Made by a program: the position numbers and the translations under genes. Under the pieces are notes generated by a model. The model was not told where the DNA came from. It saw only the letters and a list, made by a program, of their open reading frames with translations, and did not search any database. Shown here piece after piece: positions 13,201-24,036 of a stretch of DNA of 64,000 nt (within the stretch, counting starts at the first letter, position 1; each line of letters begins with the position of its first letter). This stretch comes from Parascedosporium putredinis (Eukaryota; Ascomycota; Sordariomycetes; Microascales; Microascaceae), in assembly GCA_949357655.1 (NCBI GenBank), contig CASHTG010000003.1:186001-250000 (forward strand), in the 5' to 3' direction.

Positions 13201-13744
13201 AAAGACGAGGTAGAAAAGAAAAGGAAGAAAAGAAGAAAATAAAGAAACACCTGGGAACACCCTTCCCCTTTGCCCAAGATCGATAACCAGAACCTGACCC
13301 CCGAGGTCCTAGCTAAGCTGGAAGAAAAATGGAAACGCGGGAGGCCAAAGAAGAAGCCCAAAGATACGAAAAGGGCGAGACAGAAATAGAGATGGGAGAA
13401 GTAGATAGAAGAAGAATATTTGGAGTAGAAAGGCGAGTAAGTAAAAAGAAAGGTGTAAGGACAACCACACTTAAAACGCCTATGGAAAGTGCCCGCCGAG
13501 GAAACCCCGATTCTCATCATATCTCCCGTTTCCTTTTTCCCACCACCTAACGTACAATTGTTTGAAGAGAGGAGAGAAAGAAAAAGAAAGTGGGCGCGAA
13601 ATGTACCAGGCCCGTAAACAAGTAAAGAATTGGGAAGATGACTAAAGAAAGAAGAAGAAGAAGAAGACGTAGAATCAAAAGAGACGGCCTCCATACCCCA
13701 GGGTCAGCAGTCACCCGCTACCTCCCTCCATTCCTTTGCGCATT
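10212..13744. other. Interval between the STB3-like and pacC 3' ends
   Basis: The two flanking genes are convergent, so this 3.5 kb should hold both 3' UTRs. No conserved gene is visible. A 206-codon plus-strand frame (10557-11177) and a 380-codon minus-strand frame (12552-13694) are open mainly because the strands are pyrimidine/purine-biased; their products are Phe/Ser/Leu-rich low complexity. A two-unit telomere-like motif sits at 12884-12895. Confidence 0.55.
12884..12895 (+). repeat. Two-unit interstitial telomere-type repeat (TTAGGG)2
   Basis: Exact TTAGGGTTAGGG on the plus strand. TTAGGG is the usual telomere unit of filamentous ascomycetes and is also the core site of Tbf1/Teb1-type Myb proteins. 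Two units may be chance or a protein-binding site; it is not near an obvious promoter. Confidence 0.5.
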
Positions 13745-15933
13745 TTAGTACGACGTCCTCAAGGTCGGATAGAGACCCTGCTCAGCCTTGACCTCCACCT
13801 TGCGTTGCTGCACGGGACTGCCTTGATCGACATCCATGGGGAGCGGGGACCTTGGGCCATCGCGCTCGTAGTCGCCCCTCTTGAGGCGCTCGCCAATCCA
13901 CTTGCGAATCTCCTCGATTGTGCGCATGTTCTCGAGCCATCTGTCGTAGTTTTGTTCGCGTTCGCGGGTCTCGCTGGACTCAGAGTCCGCCGAGGGTGAT
14001 CGCGCGTCCGAGGCGGGAGATGACGAAGCAGAAGCGGGAGATGACGACGGCGGCAGCATCGTCGGCGCCGAGGTCGGAGTTGGACCGGCCTTGTTGCCGG
14101 CGTAGCCGCCCGAGGGGCGCCGCGGAGGATCTCGGGGACCGAGCGCAGAGGCAGGCCGCCGTTATTGGCGCGCTGAAGGAGACCACCCGAGTGGTAGCGG
14201 CGCTCGTCCATATCAAAGGTAGGGCCGAGGGTGGCCGTGGTGGACTGGCCGGGGAAGGCGGAGCTCAGCGCGGGCAGGCTCGGGTAATTGACCGAGGAGT
14301 GGCGCGACTGCGGGGACATGCTCGAGGTGGAGGGGCTAGGGGACTGGCCCGATGTGTACGACAGCGCGCTCGAGGGCGGTGTCACAGCAGGAGTGCCAGT
14401 GGAGGAGAGGATGGTGAGCGGCGAGGCCGCGTGCGCAGCTGAGACGGGCACACCGGCACCGTAGCCCTCCGCGACAGCGGCGGCAGCAATAGCGGCGGCC
14501 TGCGCGGCCCTTTGGCCGTGTGGTGGAGAGGGAGTCACGCGGGGGTGCCCGCCGACGACATGGATGCCGTGCGTGGCCTGGCCCGCGTGCTCATACACGG
14601 TGCTCTGCATCTGCTCCAGGATCTGGTCGAGCTGCAATAGGTCCTTCTGCGTGCGTGCGTTGGGCATGGGCGGCAGATAGTAGTTTTGCGTAAGCGGGCC
14701 CGGACCGGAAGGCGCGGGACCACCACCGCCCCCGCCATGACCGTGACCATGGCCGTGGCCGTGACCGTGACCGTGACCGTGCATAGAAGGACCGGTGGCA
14801 GCCGGCATATAGTCGGTCGGGCTGTCACCGGCGGCGAGGGTCCGCTGGGCATGGAGAGCATGCCGTGGAGGGGAAGAAGGGATTGGCTGATTTGGGCATA
14901 CGAGTTGGGCTCAACCTGCCGCCTCTTGGCGTTACCGAGGAAGTTGTCGACCATCTCCATCTGGCGCTTCCGGTTGTCATAGCCGCCCGTCGCCGGCCCC
15001 GCCGCATTGTGGGCGGTGTGGCCTAGGTAATCGTGGCGAGGAGTAGTGATGGCCTGCTGGTTAAAGTACAGGCCGTAGTTGGTAGAGGGCTGGGGCGCGC
15101 CGTAGTAGCTGGGGTGGGAGGGCTGGAAACCCTGGCCAGCACCGCCCCTCATCTGACCATTGTGGTCGTAGTAAGTCGACGGGGCTACACACGCAAATGT
15201 TGTTAGTATATTCAATATCTCTCTCGCAAATCTAATCCAGTGTGTTTCTCCCTCTCTTCCGTTTCTTTAGAAGGATAGAAGAAGAGGCGGCGAGAAGGGG
15301 GAAAAGGGCAAGCTTACTTGTTTGGTTTCTATAGACGTTAAGGCCGCCGGCCTGGTCCTGAGGTGAGCGGACGAGCGCCGAGTCGTCGGCGTGCGTCTTG
15401 ACGTGCTTCTTAAGATCCTGTGGACGCTTGAAGGACTTGCCGCAAAACTCACACTTGTGAGGCTTGAGCGGGACGTGAACGCGGATGTGCGAGGTGATGT
15501 GGTCCCTCTTTACAGTCGTCGTCCTGCACTGGTTCCATTGGCAGGTGAGGTTTAGGTTGTTGGTGCTCTTGCGACCAACGTGGCGCTCGCACAGGTGGTC
15601 CTGAAGAGATACGGCGTTAACAGATATGCCCTTGTGCCTTTTTTGTTTTCCTTCTGCCCGTTCCCCTAAAGAGAGGTTGCACAAGATGCCCTCAGGCTCA
15701 CAAGGATTCTACGTTTAGGATGAACGACTTACATAGAGAGCCTCTGCGGCGGGGAATTTTTGGTTGCATGCATTCCAGCGACAGGTAAGGTTATCTTCTG
15801 TGGAGGAGGCGGCCTGTGACGAGCCAGACTGGGAGGTGCCGCTGGTGGCTGTTGAAGGGGCCGGGGTGTTGCTCTGAGAGGAGCTGCTTCCGGACGACCC
15901 TCGGGCGGCCTGGTCCTGCGGTGAGCTGGACAT
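13745..15933 (-). CDS. pacC: pH-response C2H2 zinc-finger transcription factor PacC/RIM101
   Basis: PacC activates alkaline-expressed and represses acid-expressed genes after two-step proteolysis in the Pal/Rim pathway. Exon 1 15933-15733, intron 15732-15601 (GTAAGT), exon 2 15600-15318, intron 15317-15185 (GTAAGC), exon 3 15184-13745. Three C2H2 fingers span exons 1-2: LTCRWNACNQKFPAAEALY then DHLCERH, LTCQWNQC...HITSHIRVH, and HKCEFCGKSFKRPQDLKKH. Exon 3 holds a conserved NFLGNAKRRQVEPNSYAQ block, probably the signalling-protease box, a His-Gly repeat (about 14735-14785), and two YPxL motifs of the kind bound by PalA/Alix: YPSL (14275-14286) and YPTL near the C-terminus (13760-13771). The C-terminal RWLENMRTIEEIRKWIGERL block is also typical. 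Frame changes are needed near 14838-14840 and about 14114-14117, consistent with missing bases in short C/G runs. About 640 residues, usual for the family. Confidence 0.93.
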
Positions 15934-16604
15934 GGCTATGAGGTGAGGTGTGAGGATGGGTGTTGTAAGACCCGTGTTGGGTCACGTGGCTTGCACGAGG
16001 TTTGGACCTCCGAATTGTCCGGGGTTGGCCACAAGGGTCCACAAGGACTTTCTTCGGGATTGAAATGTGCGTGCAAGGCAAGGGGTCCCGGACGACTGAC
16101 ACGAGGTACGGGATGACTAAGTGATTCGGGAGGCAAAGACCACCACCTGATCAGAGAGGTCGATTCGAAAACGGCTGTTCCTGGTGAAGGACGAAAATGG
16201 ATTTTTTGAAAAGGACGGCGAATATTCCTCAGAAAGACTGTTTGTCGATCGGGACTCGGTAAATGCGAGCGCGCAAGAGGTATTAGAAAAAGAGAATGCG
16301 GCGGTGGGTGTTTCTGTTCGTCGCGCGGAAAGAAGAAGCCGGATGCGATGCGCCGTGAGAGGGTATGGAGGGGAGGGAAAGAAGAAAAAAGCTGAACTGT
16401 ATCAGAGGGGCGCGCGAGATATCTGCACGCTTTTGGCCTTTTTGCTTTCGGATTTCTTCTCTTTCGTTTCTTTTTACCTTTGGTCTTTCTCGTCAAGACC
16501 CTGTTTGTGCTTCTCTCTTTTCTTTTCTCAAAAGGAAGGGAATGCGACGGGTTTCTGGGGATAAGGCGTCCTTTAATCCCCAAGTGACGGAGTTCGACGA
16601 GGGT

Positions 16605-16862
16605 CTTGGCGAGGTCTTGGCAAAGTCTTGGCGTTGGTCACTAGACGGTTTAGGTAATGAGCGTGTAGCAGGGCAGATGTACCCATTGGCGGTCGAATAC
16701 CTATCAGGATGGGTGAGACCCGTAGTGGATTCGCCACTGATTGGAGCGAGTCGGCAAGTATCCTTTGCGCGCTTGATACGTCCCCGCCGATAGCTTGGCG
16801 AGTCGCCTCTTGGGTAGCGCCAAGCAACGCCAAGGCTTGGCATTCATGAGAAATGTCTTGGC
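16605..16862. promoter_or_regulatory. Cluster of eight GCCAAG (PacC consensus) sites upstream of pacC
   Basis: The PacC consensus is GCCARG. CTTGGC (reverse complement of GCCAAG) starts at 16605, 16616, 16627, 16794, 16836 and 16857; GCCAAG starts at 16819 and 16829. The first three are spaced exactly 11 bp, about one helical turn. They lie about 0.67-0.93 kb upstream of the pacC start codon, with no other gene start nearby. Two hexamers in random sequence would occur about 0.13 times in this span, so eight is far above chance. Autoregulation of pacC is the simple inference. Confidence 0.75.
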
Positions 16863-19800
16863 ATCACCCGCACTAGCACTATTGATCGTGGCTGTGAACC
16901 CTCTCTTCCCGTCATTGCCCTTGACCTTGTGTTCGAAGGGGAGGGTGTTTCCTTTGTCTTTTTTTTCCCTCTATTTTTTCTTCATCTCCCTAGCCAGCCT
17001 TCGCGTCCCCTTTCGGAGTCTCGAAGTCCGTCAGCTGATGGGCTGCCGAGCAATAATGTAAAAACTTGGTTCGGAGGCTATCGAAGGGAAAGGAAAGGAG
17101 GGGCAAGAGGATAATTCGGGAATTGGTGCGGGCTCCTCAGGCCATTATTTTTTTCTTGCGTCCCTGTTTCCTCAACACTCTCCGTATTCTTTCTGCAGAA
17201 AAAGAAGAAGGAAAAGGAAAAGGAAAGCGTCTTCTCAAGAATACATGTAAAAGCAAGGAGGTGTTTTGCGTGGGGGGGACGTGTCGGAGGTGGAGGTTAG
17301 ATAGGCAGGGGAGCTCCCGAACGTCTTTGGGTTCTATTATCTTCTCTGCGACCACCTCAACCACCTTTCACCGTTCAGTGGTCATTTCCTTTTTCTTCTA
17401 AACATTTTGCACCATATACCTTGGTATCTTGGTATCAATTGATGGATGGAATGGATGTCTTTCTTCTTCCCTTGTTCTTTTTATGGTCCTCTTTCGGGGA
17501 GGGGGTGGGTCCTCGCGGCTCTCCGTCCCGCGCATTCGTCGTGTGCTTTATCGAGAGCAGCACCTTCCGGCGAACGAACGGGGCAATCTGATACGCGGCC
17601 GTGTCGGGTGAAGGAAGGAGGGGTCCCCCTCAAGCTTTGGTGACCTCAAGACAAAAGGCAGGTGGAGAGGAGGTTGGACGTGTACTTACACGACATATCC
17701 GTGGGGATGAAGGAGGGACAGGGAGGTGGGGAAAGAACAAACCGCCCCCCTTCAAAAATTGAGAAGGCCAATGTTTGATGCGCCCAGCAAAAGAAGCAGT
17801 CGAGGGCACGGGTATTCATGCAGCTCGAGGCCTATCGGAGTCGTTTGCCTGTAGGTTACGCCGTTCTGGGACGGACTGACAAGGCCGTTCCCTCAGGGTT
17901 GTGAGCTTGAAATACAAGTTGGTGGCTTTTTTCCACCAAGGATGGCCAGCCGTTTTCGACTAAATATTACTACTCATGAAATCTGGGGCTGCATTGTACT
18001 CTGGCTGTCCTACCCTTCAACCCACTTGCATCTTGTCACCGTTCCAGAATCTCTCAAAAGTTGCAAGGCCGCCGTTGATCCATCCCATCCCATCCCATCC
18101 TACCCCATGTCCGCCATGTCCGCCATGCCACCCAATACTTTATCTGGTGGGAGGGATGGTGGATGGGTGGACCAACAAGGGAGCGCAAATGATAACAACA
18201 ATAACAACGATACCTGCACGAACTGATAACACGTCAAGCAGATTAGGAAGGGGCTGGCTACTTGACAAGCATAATGGCATCATGGCAACATGGTTCTTCC
18301 GGATCTTGGCCTCAATCAACCCCCTCCCCCTTTCCCCTTGTCCCCGGCCGTCCGTCCTCGAACCCACCGAGGGCAGAGGTTCTCCGCCGCGCGTTCCCGA
18401 CGCGCCGAGCAGAGATGGAACCCAATCCGTTTGCTGATCTCGGTTCCCAATGAGACGGCCAAGCGCCCTAGTAATGCTGGTACCCACCTGACCCGGGCGT
18501 GCAAGAACAAGAAGCAGAAAAAGCTGCACTTGTATCATCATTAGTATTTTGTAAACAAGAAACAAGACCGTATTCCAAAACTCAAGCTTCCATGGTGTAG
18601 TGTAGGACAGACCCCTCCGACTCCTATCAGACCTCCTCCCTGTTTGGGGCTTTCACCCGCAGATCGAGATTTCATGCCGTTGTGATCGCCGAGACGAGAT
18701 CCCGAAAGATTTAGTTTACGCTTAACCTTCTGTTGACGACGACGCGGAGATTCCGCCAAATGCGATCAACCCCTCCTCCTCATTGTATCTTCTTTCACCA
18801 TGTCACTCCACAGACATTGTGGTGCTATACTTGTGTATATCTTGTCTCTTTCCACTTCTTGGACGAAAAGGGAGGTCCCCGGGCTTCATTTGTTAGAGCG
18901 TGCCAAGACTCTCCTTGAATGAAAGGTGTTCAGAGTGGTGTGCACAGCCATCTGCAACCGCACTCATTGCTGGTACCCCTCCATCTCTCCCTCTCACGCA
19001 CGCACGCGCCCGCCCTCCAACTCAACTAATACTCAATATTATTAGATGGGCGAGAAGGGGAGGAAGGGTTGAAAAGGGGAGAAGGGGAGAAGAAGGGGAA
19101 GAAAGAGAGTGAACGAGAGCCAGTGGGAAGCGAAAGATGATTCCAAGCAGCCAAGCCTGTCCGCCACCATGAGGCCAGCTTTTCTCCGCAAGCCAAGTCC
19201 TTCTCCCGCCCATGGCAACATCTTGGCCTATTATCGTCATGTCTATTTGATTGCCATTGCGGAGTCCCATGCCCCCTGCCCCCTTTGTGCTCTTGTCTTT
19301 TCAGCGCCAAGAAGAACAGCACGCACGTCCAGAAATTGAGTGGCCATAGCCGAAGCTTGGGTTTTCTTGGGTCTTCCTCTCCCCCTGCTCCCCCTCTTCT
19401 TAACTTCTTCCTCGTACCTGTCGCCCAGACCAAGACCACTAATAATTACAAGACATTCGCCAAGGCGCCTATGTGGAGACCGATATACGCGTCATGGTGG
19501 AATGATGGAGAAAGGGACGAGAGAACGGACAGGTACTAGCAAGATAGGAGGACGGTGAAAACGGGAAGAATAGCGAAAAGAGAAACTGGGAGTTGATCAG
19601 ATGAGTACGGGAATAACCCTGATGAGGCAACCTCTGGCATCTCACTCTCACCAGCGATCGCTCCAGATGAAAACAAAAATTAAGAGGGCAGAGGGGGCAA
19701 AAGAAAAAGAAAAACAGTCACGTTTGGGCCTATTCCTCAACATAATGCCCTTCAACCCCGCTTACGCTTTCTTCTTTTTTTTCCTTTTTCTTTTTCCTTT

Positions 19801-22689
19801 TTTTTTTTTTCTTCCCCTCCCCCAGTCAAGTCGCAGGGCAGGGCACGTTCTTTGCCAAGAAATCTATTAAAATTCCGCCCGTCTGGGATGAGATCCTAGG
19901 TTGGGGCATGGGAGGGTTGAGGCGAGCCCTTTTAAGGTTAGACTTACCGCACTTCGAATTCGCGGGGGTCACTGGTCACTGGTGGGCGACTTGGCTCGGG
20001 GCAGGGAAGTAGGAGATACGAAGTGTTGGAAAAAGGTGAAGGAAACATGGCCCGCGCGTGCAGATTTGAACCGTGTCCTAGATGTTGTATTACTGGCTGG
20101 GTTAGCACTGCCGTTTGCTCATTCCCAAGCTGTCAAGTCTGTTTCCGTCCGCTTCGAGCTCTGACTCGACTAGCACACACCAAGTCGCATCTACACTAGA
20201 AAATAACCTCCATTCGACACTTGTCGATCCCTGGTTCTCGGCCCCCGCCAACTTGTACAGGCTATTTACTTTTTCTTTCTCTCTTATTCCCCCAAATGCA
20301 TGTTTTTCCCTTGTATCTTCTTCTGATACTTCTTTTGGGGAGAAAGCAATGTTCCTGCCGTTTCTTGGCTCTTCTTCCAATGATTATCTCTTTATGAATG
20401 AGCATGTTTTTTTCTCTCCTTCTTCTGTGCATCCCGTCTCGTCTCGTCTCATCTCGTCTTGCCCCGTCTCTTCCCTGGCCGCTTATCAGATGAAAACAGG
20501 AGTTTTGTCATTTTGCTTCACAGCCTGGAACGATGTTCTCCCCCTCCTACTCCTAGGTGCACCTTGTAGCATATGGCCGGCCCTCTCTTTTTCTCATATT
20601 CTTTTTCCTTCTCCTCCCCTCGTCAAATACCCATTATTTTTCCGTCACCGTTTTTGGGCTGCTCAAAAGGGATGCGCCTGGCGCTATTTGACCCCACAAA
20701 ATCGTCGACTCCACCAGTGCGGAGCACTAGCTAGTCCTCGGCAGCTGACGGGAGGCGGACTCTTCGGACCCCGCGGATCCTTCTTCAGCGCAGAGCTCGT
20801 CTGCCCACCGAACCTCGCCGTTCCGAAAAATACGCGAACTATTCTCCCCTTTGAATATCTGCTTTCATCTTCTTTCCTCTCCCCCTTTTCTTTCATCCTT
20901 CTTTGGGCCCTTGGGTGCGGGTGGGGTTCATATGGGCTCTTAGAAAACAGAAATTGAGCTGGTGAAGGAATAGGACCCGGCCCCAAGGCTTCTGCTCCAC
21001 CTTCCTTAGAAGGCCCCGTATTGACCCTAGGCCTCTCTGCATAGAGAAGTAGGCCCTGCTGGCTGCGACCATAAAATAAAACTACCTCACGCTAGCCAAG
21101 AAGAAGTAGCGTAGTGTACAAGTAGGAGAAGCACCCTTGAGGGACCGCTTCTTTTTTGGAGGCCAGATCCTCTGCCAAGTCCACTGGCGCAAACTCCTAC
21201 ATGCTGAGCCAGAGAGTCTAGGCACATGTCATCCGGTGGAGAGCCGAGACAGGAAAGTCTTTTGGAAAGAGGGGCGGCGCCAATGCATGGTGCAATCCCT
21301 AAAGTGAAGGCGGAGTTGTGGCCTTCCGCCGTTCCCTGAGCTGTCACAGCCCCCCTTGCTGCCCTTGGCAGGGCGCGAGCCCCTGATACTTACGTCCACG
21401 GCCCTGCGAGCTGGGCTCAGACTTCGAAGAGAAACTCACCAAGACGCCAAGGCAGGTGTGGCTCTTGAGCCTCACGTATTACTGAATTCTCATCAACAAG
21501 GGGCAAGGGGCGGGGCCAAGGCAGACGGGCATGCCAAGTTGGAGAAGTGGAACCAACGTTTATATTCCGTCATGGGCGAGATAAGAAGCTCCATTACACC
21601 ACTAAGATGCTAACTTGGCGCGGCATTTTCTTGGGCAATTTCTGAGTCGTGCCAGCCGCAGAAGAGAGCGAAAGGCTTAAAGGAAAGGAATGTGGGAAAT
21701 AAGAAAGCCAAGTCGAATAGTCGGGGATCAAGAGTTTGGCTTTAGTTCGGAATCGATTGCTCCTCGGCCGACAGCTTAACTCGATGGGGGCAAACATTCA
21801 GTAAGCGTGAGACTATGCATGACTCGTTACCCTTTTCTCACGCATCATTGAGGAGTTAAACTCTACGATAAAGAAATCTCCTCGTGTAAGAGAAAGAGAA
21901 CGTGCTCTAATTCCTGGGGGAGGGAAACAGGGGAAATTTTCCTGTCTCGTGTCCTGCAGTCATCTACACCGATATCACGGGCGCGGTGTCTACCGGTATA
22001 CCGGCTCTCCGTCTGGCCGGCGATGCGGCAACGACGACGAGGCCCAAGCCCCGGCCGGGGTCGGGGCCGCGAAACCCGGTTCGGGCCAACACGCGCCGCT
22101 GGTGCAAAGATGAAGAACACGAAACCATGTGTATCGTTGCGAATGCTTTAGAGAAGACCAGCAGTAGTTGTTTATTTAGAAAAATTTCCTCACGCCTTCA
22201 AAGAAATATTGAAAAGAGAAGGAACAGAAATAGCTATCATGGCTCTTCCACGTAGTACATTTAGCCCATTTTCCAATCTCTCTTCCATCGTATGTCGTGT
22301 CACTACGGCTACCTAACTCCTTGCGAATGAAGGACTACATCTCTCATCCGACCAGTCAAGACGGACAGCGACGGTCCTCCTTCACATGCCCCGACATTAC
22401 CTGCCCTTTTAGCCGCGTCGTCGACCAACGAGTGAGCCCTCCTTTGTGTTTCCCCCAATCTCTCCAACCTTTGCAAATGACCGAGATTCTCCGTCGCTTC
22501 CTCACATTGTTCTCCTTTATCTAATTGAGCTCAAAAGAAGAAGGGGGAGCTCACCATGCTCCGCGACTTGTAGAAGTTTAAGGACTAAAGTCAAAAGGGG
22601 TAAACGACGAGTTGAGGAGGGGAGTACAGACGACACCAACGAGGTGAGGGAAATGAGGCCGGCGGCAAAAAAAAAAGAGTTGTATAACC

Positions 22690-22710
22690 AAAAAAAAAAA
22701 AAAAAAAAAA
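22690..22710 (+). repeat. A21 homopolymer
   Basis: Uninterrupted adenine run in gene-poor DNA about 350 bp upstream of the small secreted protein gene. It could be a poly(A) relic of a retro-element, but no element body is visible next to it. Confidence 0.8.
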
Positions 22711-23056
22711 CATCTCGTGATTCTCGTGGGCTGTTTGTAGCACGTGAAAGATCGATGGATGAGTAGACGACGTGAGAAAAGAAAACGTCAACCGACAACT
22801 TATTCCCTCGGCTTATACGACACTTGGAGTCCAGACGAGAACAAGGACCTCGACAAAGAGTCCTACATGTATGTCTCGCCCCCTTCGCCTCTTTCCACGC
22901 CTTGACATCATCTCCCTCCCCTCCACTTCTCAAGAGAAACGCAAGGAGAGAACAGGGGAAAGAGAACTCCTTTTACTCTCCATTCACCACCCCCTACCTC
23001 TAACCCACCAACACGACAAAACTCCAAAGAAAACCACTCTCCTCCATTCCCCAACC

Positions 23057-23595
23057 ATGAAGGCCACCTTCCCCGCGCTCAGCCTCCTCGCCGCCTCCGC
23101 AACAACCACCATCCCCGCCACCCACCCCACCGCCCTCCCCGCCAGCCCATCATCCGCCCCTCGGCGCTCGATCCCACCACCATGATCACCCTCGCCCGGG
23201 CACCGCCCGCGCGAACCCCGCCAACTCGTCGTCCCCGTCCTCGCCGGTCCCATCACCACCTGCGGACCCGACCGTTCCTCCGCCCCGCCGGACGGCACCT
23301 GCGCCTGCGTGACGTGCCCCGCGGCCGACGGCGGCGGTAGCCAAGCTCCTCCTTGCTCCGACCCTTTCTCCGTGGCTTGTGCCGACCTCCACGCCTGGGT
23401 CAGCGCGCACGCGGCGCCCGACGCCACGTTCATCTATCGCACGTCCGAGGAGGGGCCCCGGTTCGAATACGTCTGCGGCGGTTGCAGGGACGCGGGGCCT
23501 TTACCTGCTCGGACTGCTCGAGGAGGCAGGGGCTGCAGTGTCGGGTCTCGGAACCGCGGCCGTGTGCTCCGCAGGGCGGGGAGAAGAGCCCGTAG
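23057..23595 (+). CDS. Small secreted cysteine-rich protein, frame-broken
   Basis: ATG at 23057 starts MKATFPALSLLAASATTTIP, a good secretion signal (short basic start, hydrophobic core, small residues before the likely cleavage site). A Pro/Ser/Thr-rich linker follows, then a Cys-rich domain with DGTCACVTCP (about 23291-23320), CSDPFSVACADLHAWV, FEYVCGGCRDAG and FTCSDCSRRQGLQCR, ending EPRPCAPQGGEKSP with TAG at 23593-23595. I count 11 cysteines after the linker. The starting frame meets TGA at about 23183-23185; the linker and Cys domain lie in other frames. The shift at 23494-23497 is repaired by G4 to G5, and linker shifts sit at C runs. About 180 residues. I do not recognise the family; size and cysteines resemble apoplastic or effector-like proteins, but no activity can be inferred. 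Isolated in gene-poor DNA, which is common for such genes. Confidence 0.6.
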
Positions 23596-24036
23596 GGGAT
23601 GTTGCTTGGGAACAGGGGGTGGTGGCTGGGCTCAGACCGTTGGTAGTGAGAGGGGTTATGGCAGGATGAGGCATTCAATCAAGCCGCAATCTATTGCGAT
23701 GGGACGCCACGGAGGGGAAGTGACGGACTCAAAACCTTCGAACTCGCACTTATTCCCAATGCCAAATCGGAAAGAGACTGTCAAGATTAGATACCCTGGG
23801 GTGAAGGAGGGAAGAGGGCTAGGGAAAAGCCCTCTAAAAGAAATGAGTTTTCGACGCGAGAAGAGATGGTAAAACCTCCAAAAGAAAACTTTTATGCTAG
23901 TTCAAACGCGCCAACACACTGCCTCCCCACGACAAGCAAAATCTCACATCTCGACCGTAGTCTCCGCGTTCCCTTCGTCCCGTTTGGCTTTTTGTACTTT
24001 TACCCACTCCCATCCTACGTAGCCAGCGCCTCCCTC
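23596..24036. other. Convergent 3' spacer
   Basis: 440 bp between the 3' ends of the secreted-protein gene and the SET-domain gene. Nothing beyond presumed 3' UTRs is visible. Confidence 0.6.

Larger units (their letters stand above)
15934..23056. other. pacC upstream region and long gene-poor interval
   Basis: Apart from the PacC-site cluster, 7.1 kb without a recognisable gene. It holds short tandem tracts: (CATCC)n-type at 18080-18100, (GTCTC)n-type at 20433-20460, and an A21 run at 22690-22710. A 280-codon plus-strand frame at 20115-20957 has no recognisable domain. Around 21960-22090 there is a GC-rich patch inside AT-richer DNA. A long pacC 5' leader could occupy part of the first kilobase. 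Confidence 0.55.

Noticed and set aside
12552..13694. 380-codon minus-strand open frame just past pacC
   Set aside because: Low-complexity Phe/Ser/Leu composition from a purine-biased strand lacking stops; no motif, and it sits where the pacC 3' UTR should be.
20040..20110. Possible minus-strand tRNA with GGTTCAAATC
   Set aside because: The T-stem does not pair and no acceptor stem is present.
20115..20957. 280-codon plus-strand open frame
   Set aside because: No domain, unbiased third codon positions, pyrimidine-rich; looks like a chance frame.
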